Shown here: positions 1-6,364 of the stretch, one piece after another | Layout: each line of letters opens with the position of its first letter | Position numbering within the stretch: the first letter of the stretch is position 1 | DNA from: SM23-32 sp964434535 | Lineage (GTDB): Bacteria > Planctomycetota > Brocadiia > SM23-32 | Length of the DNA: 18,672 nucleotides | Assembly: GCA_964434535.1 (NCBI GenBank) | Contig: CAYSWA010000046.1 | Location: 1-18,672, forward strand | Direction of reading: 5' to 3' | The notes under the pieces: generated by a model | Databases searched by the model: none | Told to the model about the DNA's origin: nothing | What the model saw: the letters and a program-made list of their open reading frames with translations, nothing else | Translations under genes and position numbers: made by a program

Positions 1-315
1 CAGCGCCTCCTCGTAATGCTCGCGCGCGGGGCGGAACTCGCGCAGGTTCGCAAGCAGCACGCCCAGGTTGTTGGCGGTCGTGGCCACGTAGGAGCGGTAG
101 GCGCCGGGGTCGCGGCGGGCCAGCTCGCGGTAGAGCCCGAGCGCCTCCTCGTAATGCTCGCGGGCGGCGCGGAACTCGCGCAGGTCCGCAAGCAGGTTGC
201 CCAGGTTGTTGGCGGTCATGGCCACGTCGGGCCGGTAGGCGTCGGGGTCGCGCCGGGCCAGCTCGCGGCGGATGGACAGCGCCTCCTCGTAATGCGCCCG
301 CGCGGCGCGGAAGTC
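1..315 (-). repeat. Tandem 138-bp coding repeats (TPR units)
   Basis: The block gcgcctcctcgtaatg starts at 3, 141 and 279, an exact 138-base period (46 codons). Units run 315-178, 177-40 and 39 to the window edge. The first two translated units are identical at 35 of 46 positions, and their DNA is also very similar, so they look like recent tandem duplications. They encode TPR units of the gene at 1-753. Confidence 0.85.
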
Positions 316-753
316 GCGCGACTCGCGGGCCCCACGGGCGGCGACGGCGAGCAGGAAGGCGCGGAGCGGCAGGTGACCGACGTCGCCGGCCAGCTCCGCC
401 CCCTCGCGGGCCGCCTCGGTCCCGGCGCGGCGGACGGCGGCCTGCTGCTCGGCGGGAACCGAGCGCCACCCTTCGGCGAGGGCGGCGCGGGAGAAGAGGT
501 GGCAGAGCGCCACGGCGGCGGCCTCTGCGCCGCGCCCCGCCTCGCCGAGTCCTTGAGAGAGCGCCGGGCAGAACTCTTCCAGGCGCTGAGGGTCCGCCTC
601 GCCGAGCGCATCGAGCATCTCGATGATGCGGTCTCGGAACGGGTCGTCGTCGGGCAGCGAACGGGCGGCGTCGAGGGCCTGGGGCGAGCCCCACAGGCCG
701 CGCGAGAGTGCGTCGAGGGTGAGCTGGACCCAGGCCGGCCGGTCGTCGGGCAT
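1..753 (-). CDS. TPR-repeat protein, 5' part only (3' end outside window)
   Basis: Seen: the reading frame opens at the ATG complementary to 751-753 and stays open to base 1, giving 251 residues (MPDDRPAWVQLTL...). A GGAGG lies 7 bases before the ATG. Residues 1 to about 145 are an acidic, alpha-helical-looking region. After that come 46-residue units of the form E-F-R-A-A-R-E-H-Y-E-E-A-L...RELARRDPxAYR...ANNLGxLLA. These match tetratricopeptide repeats with the longer linker common in bacterial TPR_10/TPR_12 proteins. Known: TPRs are protein-binding scaffolds, often in regulators or kinases. Inference: the protein probably continues with more repeats, and any effector domain lies beyond the window. 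No signal peptide is visible, so it is probably cytoplasmic. It is transcribed divergently from the epimerase gene. Confidence 0.85.
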   Translation of the reverse strand, partial: MPDDRPAWVQLTLDALSRGLWGSPQALDAARSLPDDDPFRDRIIEMLDALGEADPQRLEEFCPALSQGLGEAGRGAEAAAVALCHLFSRAALAEGWRSVPAEQQAAVRRAGTEAAREGAELAGDVGHLPLRAFLLAVAARGARESRDFRAARAHYEEALSIRRELARRDPDAYRPDVAMTANNLGNLLADLREFRAAREHYEEALGLYRELARRDPGAYRSYVATTANNLGVLLANLREFRPAREHYEEAL

Positions 754-769
754 GGTCGCGCCTCCGCTC

Positions 770-777
770 GGGGGGGG
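770..777 (-). promoter_or_regulatory. Poly-C leader tract before TPR gene
   Basis: Eight G on the plus strand, so eight C in the mRNA leader, preceded by TCGT and followed by GAGC and then GGAGG. The same arrangement occurs before pgsA and gdhA. The tract could pair with the Shine-Dalgarno (CCCCC with GGAGG, one C-A mismatch); its function is unproven. Confidence 0.4.
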
Positions 778-790
778 ACGAGAGGTCCAG

Positions 791-819
791 AGCATAGCCG
801 TGGCGGGGCGCCCCGTCAA
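791..819 (-). promoter_or_regulatory. Putative sigma70 promoter of the TPR gene
   Basis: Reading the minus strand: TTGACG (819-814), 17-base spacer, TATGCT (796-791). Transcription would start near 784, giving a leader of about 30 bases. Confidence 0.55.
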
Positions 820-853
820 GCGGTTAGCGCCGGGCTATCCCGGCCGGGGCCGC

Positions 854-882
854 TTGCCGGGCGGCGGCCGGGCGCGTAGAAT
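854..882 (+). promoter_or_regulatory. Putative sigma70 promoter of the epimerase gene
   Basis: TTGCCG (854-859), 17-base spacer, TAGAAT (877-882). The predicted start near 889 leaves a leader of about 34 bases to the GTG at 923. It lies back to back with the TPR-gene promoter, 34 bases away. Confidence 0.55.
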
Positions 883-922
883 CGCTTCTGGTGACTGCGC
901 CGCGCACGGGAGGTGCCGCCTG

Positions 923-2197
923 GTGAAACGCCGACTGCTCGCCGTGCTCTGCCTCGGCGCCGCGCTGGGCGCCGCGCCCGCCGCGCAGGAGGCGCCCGCG
1001 CCCGCGCCGGCGATCGGGCAGATCCGCGCCGCCGTCCGCGAGCACCTGGAGCAGAACCTGATCCCCTGGTGGCTCGATCACTCGGTGGACGAGGAGCACG
1101 GCGGCTTCCTGCTGGAGCTCGAACGCGACGGCTCGGTGCGCGACGGCCGCAAGATGCTGGTGAGCCAGGCCCGCCAGATCTGGACCTTCGCCCGGCTCTG
1201 GAACGCCGGCTACCGCGAGCCCCGCCTGCGCAGCGCCTGCGAGCGGGGCTTCGACTTCCTGCGCCGCCACTTCCGCGACGGCCGCCACGGCGGCTGGTTC
1301 TACCAGGTGAGCCGCACGGGACAGATCGAGGACGACAAAAAAGACGTCTACGCCCACGCCTTCGTCATCTACGCCGCCGTCGAGCACTACCGCGCCTTCG
1401 ACGACGAGGAGGCCCTGAAGGCCGCCGAAGAGACCTTCGACGCCCTCGAACGCCACGCCAAAGACCCCGCCCATCCGGGCTACATCGAGGAGCTCGATCG
1501 GGACTGGACGCCCCGCGGCCGCCGGGCCCGCGCGAAGACCATGAACACGCAGCTCCACCTGCTGGAGGCGCTCAGCGAGCTCTACCTGGTGAGCGGCAAG
1601 CCCGCCCACGCCGAGCGCCTGCGCGAGGTGCTCGACGTGCTGGTCGAGCAGTGCTACCAGCCGCAGCAGGAGTGCTGCCTGGAGTGGTTCGCGCAGGACT
1701 GGACCCCCCTGAGCGAGGGCCGGGCGGGGCGGATGAACCGCTCCACCTCCTACGGGCACAACGTGGAGATGGCCTGGCTGATGCAGCGCGCCGCCAGCGC
1801 GCTGGAGCTCCCCCCGGAGCGCTACCGCGAGGTGGCCCTGAAGCTGATCGACCACGCCCTCCGCTACGGCTGGCACGAGGAGGCCGGCGCCCTCCCCTCG
1901 CGCGGCCCGCTGACGGGCGAGACGGCCGACCGGAAGATGGTCTGGTGGGTGCAGGCGGAGAACATGGTCGCCCTGGACTGGGCCTACGGGACGACGGGCG
2001 AGCCCCGCTACCTGCGGGCGCTGGGCCGCCAGGTGGACTGGGTCCTGCACAGGCAGGCCGACTCCGCCTACGGGGGCTGGTGGGACGAGGTGGACGCGCT
2101 GGGGATAGTGACGCAGAAGCGGAAGGCCCACGTCTGGCACGGCGGCTACCACGAGGTGCGGGCGTGCCTGAACGTGGCCACGGGGCAATGGCAGTAG
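923..2197 (+). CDS. Exported AGE-family (cellobiose 2-epimerase-like) protein
   Basis: Seen: 424 residues from GTG 923, chosen because GGAGG (909-913) sits 9 bases upstream and the next residues form a signal peptide (VKRRLLAVLCLGAALGAAPAAQ, cleavage probably after the second APA). Earlier in-frame starts have no such support. Motifs of the N-acylglucosamine 2-epimerase (alpha/alpha)6-barrel family: MLVSQARQIWTFA (78-90), the MNTQLHLLEA block with His212, SYGHNVEMAWL with His279, WWVQAEN, and a C-terminal HVWHGGYHEVRAC with His410. Known: these blocks carry the catalytic histidines and sugar-binding aromatics in cellobiose/mannobiose 2-epimerases, which convert the reducing-end glucose of beta-1,4 disaccharides to mannose. 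Inference: it acts outside the cytoplasmic membrane; an exported form is less usual. The exact sugar cannot be read from sequence. Confidence 0.85.
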   Translation: MKRRLLAVLCLGAALGAAPAAQEAPAPAPAIGQIRAAVREHLEQNLIPWWLDHSVDEEHGGFLLELERDGSVRDGRKMLVSQARQIWTFARLWNAGYREPRLRSACERGFDFLRRHFRDGRHGGWFYQVSRTGQIEDDKKDVYAHAFVIYAAVEHYRAFDDEEALKAAEETFDALERHAKDPAHPGYIEELDRDWTPRGRRARAKTMNTQLHLLEALSELYLVSGKPAHAERLREVLDVLVEQCYQPQQECCLEWFAQDWTPLSEGRAGRMNRSTSYGHNVEMAWLMQRAASALELPPERYREVALKLIDHALRYGWHEEAGALPSRGPLTGETADRKMVWWVQAENMVALDWAYGTTGEPRYLRALGRQVDWVLHRQADSAYGGWWDEVDALGIVTQKRKAHVWHGGYHEVRACLNVATGQWQ

Positions 2198-2220
2198 CGC
2201 GCGGAAGCGGCGGGTTGCGC

Positions 2221-2250
2221 TTGCGTTGGGGGGCGCCGTTGGGCTATTCT
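2221..2250 (+). promoter_or_regulatory. Possible promoter of the GGDEF gene
   Basis: TTGCGT (2221-2226), 18-base spacer, TATTCT (2245-2250), in the 150-base gap after the epimerase stop. The -35 is weak. The gap has no terminator-like hairpin, so read-through from the epimerase is also possible. Confidence 0.35.
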
Positions 2251-2347
2251 TATGGCCGCCGAAGGCAGTGAGCGGCTCCCTGCCGCACCCGCGAGGTCCG
2301 TCCGGCGGCCCGCCACGGGGCGGCCGGCCTCCAGGGAGGTGCCCGAG

Positions 2348-3571
2348 ATGTCCGTCGCCGTGCCCACCGAGTCGGCTGAGAGGGACAGCACCGAGCGGAT
2401 GAAGGTGGGCTCCCGCCGCACGATGCTCTGCGCCCTGGTGCTCAACGCGCTGCTCTGGATGGTCTGCGCGCTGCTGGCGCCGAAGGAGTCCGTGCGCCCC
2501 TGGGCGCGGGTGGGGCTGTGGGGGCTTTTCGTCTGGTCGCTGGTGGTCACCGCCTACGCCGTCTACACCTACCTGACGGCCCGCAGCTTCACCCGGGAGG
2601 TGAGCTCGACCATGACCGACGCCCTGACCGGGCTGCCCAACCGCAAGGGGTTGGTGGCCGAGCTGGATAGCTACGACGCCGAGATCGAGGAGTTCGGCCG
2701 GCGCGTGCGCCTGATCGACGTGGACCTGGTCAACCTCAACAAGGTCAACTACGAGTTCGGCCAGTTGATCGGCGACGTGGTGCTTCAGGACATCGCCGAC
2801 CTGCTGCGCCGCACGGTGCCCGAGGGCGACCTGGTCGGGCGGCTCGGGGGCGACGAGTTCCTGGTCGTGATGCCCCGCGCCACCGCCGCCGAGGCCGAAT
2901 CGCTGGCCGAGCGGCTCGGGGGCGCCGTCGCCGACTACAAGCTGAGCCTCGGCGAGGGACGCGAGGTGCGGGGCCTGAAGGCCAACGTCAGCGTGGCGGC
3001 CTACCTGCCCCACCAGGCGTCGCTGCACGAGACCGTGACCAGCGCCAAGGAGCAGACCGCGCACGGCCGCCTGCCCGAGGCCGCCGGGGACGAGCAGGCT
3101 TACTACCACGTGCCGCGCGTCACACTCGGCGCCTTCGCCGCCCACCGGTGGCAGGAGCTGAGCAAGGATCAGCGCGACGGCTTCAAGCTCTGGCAGCGCG
3201 ACTCGAACGAGCCGCTCACCGAGCAGATGGTCAGCGACATCGTGCGGATGCTCGACGAGAAGGCCGAGACGCACTGGGTGGACTTCGTCACCGCGCCGCC
3301 ATCGCCCGGCGGGCGGGGCTCGCCCACCCAGCAGCTCGCCCGCGCCGTGGCCGAGCAGCTCGGCGTGCCCTACCGCGAGGTGATGCGCGCCGACGCCAGC
3401 GGGCCCGAGACCCGCAGCATCGAGCCGGACGTGGACGCCGTCATCGACCGCGGCGACGCGGCGCTGCTGGTCTGCGACGTGATCAGCAGCGGCATCCTGG
3501 AGCGGCGCTGCGTGAAGAAGCTCTCCTCGGCCGGGGTGCACGTGCAGGTGGCCGCCTGGGCCGCGTATTGA
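2348..3571 (+). CDS. Membrane GGDEF protein with C-terminal phosphoribosyltransferase-like domain
   Basis: Seen: 407 residues from ATG 2348, 8 bases after GGGAGG (2334-2339). Two hydrophobic helices (about 26-43 and 55-76) anchor it. The GGDEF domain spans about 88-195: DALTGLPNR (91-98), metal-site DVD (124-126) and an intact GGDEF at 167-171. The inhibitory RxxD site is absent (PEGD in its place). A linker (about 230-310) leads to a C-terminal part with RGSPTQQLARAVAEQL (323 on) and ALLVCDVISSG (372-382), the layout of a ComF/orotate-type PRTase (RGxNQxxxLA, then hydrophobic-DD-TTG PRPP loop). The first loop acid is Cys376. Known: GGDEF enzymes make c-di-GMP from two GTP. Inference: probably an active cyclase whose C-terminus senses or processes a nucleotide or PRPP; catalysis by the PRTase part is doubtful. 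Confidence 0.8.
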   Translation: MSVAVPTESAERDSTERMKVGSRRTMLCALVLNALLWMVCALLAPKESVRPWARVGLWGLFVWSLVVTAYAVYTYLTARSFTREVSSTMTDALTGLPNRKGLVAELDSYDAEIEEFGRRVRLIDVDLVNLNKVNYEFGQLIGDVVLQDIADLLRRTVPEGDLVGRLGGDEFLVVMPRATAAEAESLAERLGGAVADYKLSLGEGREVRGLKANVSVAAYLPHQASLHETVTSAKEQTAHGRLPEAAGDEQAYYHVPRVTLGAFAAHRWQELSKDQRDGFKLWQRDSNEPLTEQMVSDIVRMLDEKAETHWVDFVTAPPSPGGRGSPTQQLARAVAEQLGVPYREVMRADASGPETRSIEPDVDAVIDRGDAALLVCDVISSGILERRCVKKLSSAGVHVQVAAWAAY

Positions 3572-3618
3572 CGCAAGTCTTTCCCGGCGAACGCGTTGCA
3601 GCCCCCCCCCCGGATCCG

Positions 3619-4173
3619 TCACCCCCGCAGGGCCGAGCGCCCGTAGTCGACCATCGAGGCGAGGGTGATCGCAATGACCGCGCCGCTGAGGGCGTAGATG
3701 AAGTAGCCCTCCGCCTGCCCCCAAAACAGCGGCCCGGCCATCAGCACCGGCGCAGCCACGCCCTGGACCACGGCCTTCAGCTTGCCCGTCCAGCGCGCGG
3801 CCACGTCCTGCCCCCTGCGCTCCATCAGCAGCCGGGAGTAGCCAACGGTCACGTCGCGCACGGCCATCACCAGCGGAACGGCCGCCAGGCAGCGCCCCAC
3901 CACCGCCAGCGACCAGTAGACGGTGAGCCGCGAGACGCTGTCGGCGTAGGGGTCGAACATCTTCCCGAACGCGCTGACCGAGTTGTGACGTCGAGCCAGG
4001 TGGCCGTCCAGCAGGTCGCTCGCCTCGACAAGCAGGATCAGCGCGGTGGAGGCGACGATGGCCCACGCGCGCTCGCCCGACCAGATGGTGAGCACCGCAA
4101 CCGGCGCCGCGAAGAGCAGGCGCGAACCGGTGATGAAGTTCACCAGCAGCACGCGTCGGTCGGGCTCGCTCAC
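3619..4173 (-). CDS. pgsA: CDP-alcohol phosphatidyltransferase, PgsA type
   Basis: Seen: 184 residues from GTG at 4173, with GGAGGG 5 bases upstream. Family signature complete: D53-x2-D56-G-x2-A-R-x8-G70-x3-D74-x3-D78 (DLLDGHLAR...GKMFDPYAD). Several hydrophobic helices follow, plus the RDVTVGYSRLL and GKLKAVVQ segments typical of phosphatidylglycerophosphate synthases. Known: PgsA transfers glycerol-3-phosphate onto CDP-diacylglycerol in the inner membrane, the first committed step to phosphatidylglycerol; the four Asp bind the metal and CDP. Length is normal for PgsA. The usual Lys after the last Asp is Ser79, so another CDP-alcohol acceptor is not excluded. It converges with the GGDEF gene (47-base gap containing ten C at 3602-3611) and has its own promoter. 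Confidence 0.8.
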   Translation of the reverse strand: MSEPDRRVLLVNFITGSRLLFAAPVAVLTIWSGERAWAIVASTALILLVEASDLLDGHLARRHNSVSAFGKMFDPYADSVSRLTVYWSLAVVGRCLAAVPLVMAVRDVTVGYSRLLMERRGQDVAARWTGKLKAVVQGVAAPVLMAGPLFWGQAEGYFIYALSGAVIAITLASMVDYGRSALRG

Positions 4174-4187
4174 GGCGCCCTCCGGCC

Positions 4188-4196
4188 GGGGGGGGG
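4188..4196 (-). promoter_or_regulatory. Poly-C leader tract before pgsA
   Basis: Nine G on the plus strand (nine C in the mRNA), preceded by TCGT and followed by GGCC and then GGAGGG, almost the same string as before the TPR gene. May fold onto the Shine-Dalgarno or vary in length; unproven. Confidence 0.4.
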
Positions 4197-4216
4197 ACGA
4201 TGGTGCGGGCGACGGT

Positions 4217-4245
4217 CTTATAGCAGCCCCCGCGCCTCGCCGCAA
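4217..4245 (-). promoter_or_regulatory. Putative sigma70 promoter of pgsA
   Basis: Minus strand: TTGCGG (4245-4240), 17-base spacer, TATAAG (4222-4217). Start near 4210; leader of about 37 bases containing the poly-C tract. Confidence 0.55.
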
Positions 4246-4283
4246 GCGCACCGGCGTGAGCGGAAAACGCCGTGAGGGAATTC

Positions 4284-4401
4284 GGGGACAGTCCCCTGCG
4301 GGGCCTTCGGCCCCGGCGGGGCCTGCGGCCCCTTCGGGATACAGTCCCCGGTTTCGGCTCCGGCGTCTCGGATCTCGGGTCTTGGAGCCCCCGCAGGGGG
4401 C
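4284..4401. repeat. GC-rich palindromic repeat cluster (REP-like)
   Basis: Noncoding. It starts with the near-palindrome ggggacagtcccc (4284-4296), followed by two perfect 6-bp-stem hairpins, ggggcc-ttc-ggcccc (4300-4314) and ggggcc-tgc-ggcccc (4318-4332). The 9-mer acagtcccc recurs at 4341-4349, and another hairpin, gccccc-gca-gggggc, lies at 4387-4401. The layout resembles dispersed REP-type elements. No transposase is nearby. It could also act as a roadblock to transcription. Confidence 0.5.
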
Positions 4402-4477
4402 GGCATAACGGAGCGTTTCCCGCCGCGTGCTCATCGGTCCGCAAGCCCGGTCCCCGGTCGGAGATCGCCACGTGCGC

Positions 4478-4538
4478 AGGGGCAGAAACCGCCCCTCAGC
4501 GTCCGCGACGGCATAACTGAACGGCTTTGGCTGAGGGG
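4478..4538. repeat. Overlapping inverted repeats upstream of the small membrane protein gene
   Basis: aggggc (4478-4483) pairs with gcccct (4491-4496), loop 7. cccctcagc (4492-4500) pairs with gctgagggg (4530-4538), loop 29. The two stems share 4492-4496 and so exclude each other. The 9-mer cggcataac at 4509-4517 is a direct copy of 4401-4409. The second stem ends 2 bases before the -35 at 4540. Confidence 0.45.
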
Positions 4539-4539
4539 G

Positions 4540-4569
4540 TTGAAATGTGGCGGGCGCCTCGCCGATACT
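4540..4569 (+). promoter_or_regulatory. Putative promoter of the small membrane protein gene
   Basis: TTGAAA (4540-4545), 18-base spacer, GATACT (4564-4569). Start near 4576; leader of about 29 bases to ATG 4605. Confidence 0.45.
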
Positions 4570-4604
4570 GGATCACGCCGAGACACCAAGGGAGGGCGGG
4601 GGCC

Positions 4605-5087
4605 ATGTACAGCCTCATCGCGGGCGGGGTCGGAGTCGTCGTCGCCACCGTGCTGGTCTGGTTCGCCAGCCACCGGGGCGGGCTGTGCCTGGTGGCCTTC
4701 GTCGGGCTGAGCGCCGCGCTCGTCGCCGGGCTCTACGCCTACTCCTACCAGCAGGCGGGCGAGCGCCAGCACGTAGTGCGCACGGAGATGACCGAGTCGT
4801 CCCGTATCGCGCCGGACATTCGCGACGTGGAGCTGGCCGCCGGCAAGTACTCCCTCTACGTCCAGGGCAGCCGCGGGCCGAGACGCCGCATCGTCGCGAT
4901 GGACGACACCGAGGTCGTGTTCGACCCCGACGCCACGCCTCGGCTGGAGGAATGGGTGAAGGTGATGGCCGACGATCCGGACTGCGAGCCCTCGCCCTGG
5001 CTGCTGCCCGTCGAGCGGGGGGAGCGCACGGTCTTCTCGCATTACCGGCTGGTGGTCCCGGACAAGATCTGGGTCATCGTGCGCTGA
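4605..5087 (+). CDS. Small membrane protein of unknown function
   Basis: I do not recognise the family. Seen: 160 residues from ATG 4605, chosen because GGGAGGGCGG lies just upstream and a membrane helix begins at once; the in-frame ATG at 4527 lies inside the promoter region. Two hydrophobic segments (about 3-20 and 26-47) form a hairpin, followed by a soluble domain of about 110 residues rich in charged residues and beta-prone stretches (KYSLYVQG, RRRIVAMDDTEVVFD, WVIVR). No metal-binding or catalytic motif is evident. The topology suggests the C-terminal domain sits on one face of the inner membrane. It stands alone, with its own promoter and a 3' end 13 bases from the convergent Lrp/AsnC fragment. 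Codon use matches the neighbours, so it is likely a real gene. Confidence 0.65.
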   Translation: MYSLIAGGVGVVVATVLVWFASHRGGLCLVAFVGLSAALVAGLYAYSYQQAGERQHVVRTEMTESSRIAPDIRDVELAAGKYSLYVQGSRGPRRRIVAMDDTEVVFDPDATPRLEEWVKVMADDPDCEPSPWLLPVERGERTVFSHYRLVVPDKIWVIVR

Positions 5088-5100
5088 AGACGCGCAAGGC

Positions 5101-5292
5101 TCAGGCGTCTTCGCCCATGCCGATCTCGAACATCCGCTCCAGGTCGTAACGGCTGTAAGCCTTGAAGGCCACGAGGGTTGTGGTCTTCTGAATGCCCTCG
5201 ATCCGGAGCATGTCGCCGGTGATCAGGTCGGCCATCTCCTCGTTGGTGGCCACGCGCACGATCGCCACCAGGTCGTAGGGGCCCCCTGACAC
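5101..5292 (-). pseudogene. 5'-truncated Lrp/AsnC effector (RAM) domain gene
   Basis: Seen: the frame encodes 63 residues, SGGPYDLVAIVRVATNEE through KTTTLVAFKAYSRYDLE to a stop at 5101-5103. This is an excellent match to the middle and end of the Lrp/AsnC ligand-binding domain (PF01037). Known: stand-alone copies usually run about 75-80 residues, with roughly 30 residues (first strand and helix) before the SGPYD motif. Here only a GTG (5292-5290) precedes it; an in-frame TAA lies at 5301-5299, and no Shine-Dalgarno is present. The sequence further upstream is palindromic and not Lrp-like in any frame. Inference: the start has been lost, leaving a fragment that would not fold as a normal RAM dimer. 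If it is translated from the GTG, it would be a mini-domain. Confidence 0.7.
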
Positions 5293-5405
5293 TTGAGATT
5301 ATGGGCCGCGGTTCGGTGGCACGGGCTTCCCGCCGGGCCGGAGGCCCCTCTGGGCCGGCCCCGGCAGCCGGCGCATGGGCGGACAACGGCTCGCCGCCGC
5401 CGGCC
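5293..5405. repeat. Palindromic spacer replacing the 5' end of the Lrp/AsnC gene
   Basis: 113 noncoding bases between the parB stop and the Lrp/AsnC fragment. They contain the small hairpins cggg-ctt-cccg (5322-5332) and ggccc-ctct-gggcc (5343-5356), and the string gtggcacgggcttcccgcc, which resembles dispersed palindromic repeats I associate with planctomycete-type genomes (from memory, not searched). Confidence 0.4.
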
Positions 5406-6296
5406 CTACGCGACGTTCAGCTCCGGGTAGTCGGCGCTCTGCCGGCCGGTGAGTGACTCGTAGAGCCGCTCGAACTCGTCGTGATCGGCGAAGTGAATCA
5501 CGATCTTGCCGCCCTTTTTGCGGCGCAGCTTGATCTCGACCCGGGCGCCGAGCGCCCGCGAGAGCGACTCCTCAAGGAGCACGACGTCGGGCGAGGGGCG
5601 GCGCACCCGCACCTCGTCCCGTCCGCCCCGGCGGGCCGCCAGCCGTTCCGCATCGCGGACCGAGAGGCCCTTCGCCGCGATCAGCCGGGCGAGCCGCAGC
5701 CGGGCCGCCGGCTGGTCCACGGCGAGCAGGGCGCGCGCGTGCCCGGCGCTGAGCGTTCCACGGGAAACCATCTCGCGCAGCTCGTCGCAGAGCTCCAGCA
5801 GGCGCAGCAGGTTCGAGACGGTCGAGCGCTCCAGCCCGAGGCGGCGGCCGGCCTCCTGCTGCGTGAGGTCGAGCTCGCCGATCATGCGCTGCACCGCGCG
5901 CGCTTTCTCGATCGCGTTCAGGTCCGAGCGCTGGATGTTCTCGACCAGGGCCAGCTCGAGCATCTTCTCGTCGGGCACGTCCCGCACCAGCGCCGGCACG
6001 GTCTCCAGCCCGGCCAGCCGCGCCGCGCGCACGCGCCGCTCGCCCACGACCAGCTCGTAGCCGCCCGGCGTCCGCCCGGGCCGCACCACGACCGGCTGAA
6101 TGATCCCCGAGGCGCGGATCGAATCGGCGAGCCGCTCCAGCTCCTCCGGATCGACCCCGAACCGCGGCTGATCGGGGTTCAGCTCGATGCGCCGCAGCGG
6201 CACCTCCTCCGGCGCGCCCCCCGGCGTCTCGGACTTCGGCTCCGGCGCGGGGATCAGCGAGTCCAGCCCGCGCCCCAACCTGCGCTTCTCTGCCAT
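5406..6296 (-). CDS. parB: Chromosome-partitioning protein ParB
   Basis: Seen: 296 residues from ATG 6296, with GGAGG 5 bases upstream (revcomp of 6302-6306). The N-terminus LGRGLDSLI is the ParA-stimulating type. The CTP-binding fold carries NPDQPR (40-45), GERRVRA (85-91) and ENIQRSDLN (119-127). The central helix-turn-helix is at about 145-168 (TQQEAGRRLGLERSTVSNLL). A C-terminal dimerisation segment ends in YESLTGRQSADYPELNVA. All boxes of a CTP-dependent ParB clamp are present. Known: ParB loads at parS, slides, and recruits SMC and ParA to segregate origins. Odd: parA normally lies directly upstream, but no ParA, RsmG or MnmG gene is in this window. A parS site lies in its own leader. 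The in-frame extension to 6539 has no domain similarity and was not used. Confidence 0.95.
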   Translation of the reverse strand: MAEKRRLGRGLDSLIPAPEPKSETPGGAPEEVPLRRIELNPDQPRFGVDPEELERLADSIRASGIIQPVVVRPGRTPGGYELVVGERRVRAARLAGLETVPALVRDVPDEKMLELALVENIQRSDLNAIEKARAVQRMIGELDLTQQEAGRRLGLERSTVSNLLRLLELCDELREMVSRGTLSAGHARALLAVDQPAARLRLARLIAAKGLSVRDAERLAARRGGRDEVRVRRPSPDVVLLEESLSRALGARVEIKLRRKKGGKIVIHFADHDEFERLYESLTGRQSADYPELNVA

Positions 6297-6308
6297 CGCT
6301 GCCTCCGA

Positions 6309-6324
6309 TGTTTCACGTGAAACG
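6309..6324. promoter_or_regulatory. parS: parS centromere site
   Basis: TGTTTCACGTGAAACG, matching the bacterial parS consensus TGTTTCACGTGAAACA at 15 of 16 positions, with the core palindrome GTTTCACGTGAAAC perfect. It sits 12 bases before the parB start codon and just downstream of the predicted parB promoter, so bound ParB could repress its own gene. Confidence 0.9.
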
Positions 6325-6334
6325 TGACGGCCCG

Positions 6335-6364
6335 ATGGTAGCGATGGGGCGTGGCACGAATCAA
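6335..6364 (-). promoter_or_regulatory. Putative promoter of parB
   Basis: Minus strand: TTGATT (6364-6359), 18-base spacer, TACCAT (6340-6335). Start near 6328, so parS would occupy about +4 to +20. The rest of the gap up to 6563 (about 200 bases) shows no gene or convincing terminator. Confidence 0.5.

Noticed and set aside
3602..3611. Ten-C run as a fourth member of the poly-C leader motif
   Set aside because: It lies between two convergent gene ends, not before a start codon, so it does not fit the pattern.
824..4471. Very long minus-strand open frame (1215 codons) across the epimerase, GGDEF and pgsA region
   Set aside because: It is antisense to two well-supported plus-strand genes, has low-complexity Gly/Ala/Arg/His-rich content and no motifs. 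Long antisense frames are expected at this G+C.
4527..4604. Longer start (ATG 4527) for the small membrane protein
   Set aside because: It precedes the predicted transcript start, has no ribosome site and adds a non-hydrophobic basic tail.
5754..5769. Second parS-like palindrome inside parB (CGTTCCACGGGAAACC)
   Set aside because: Two mismatches fall in the central CACGTG, which ParB needs, and the bases are explained by conserved codons of the helical region.
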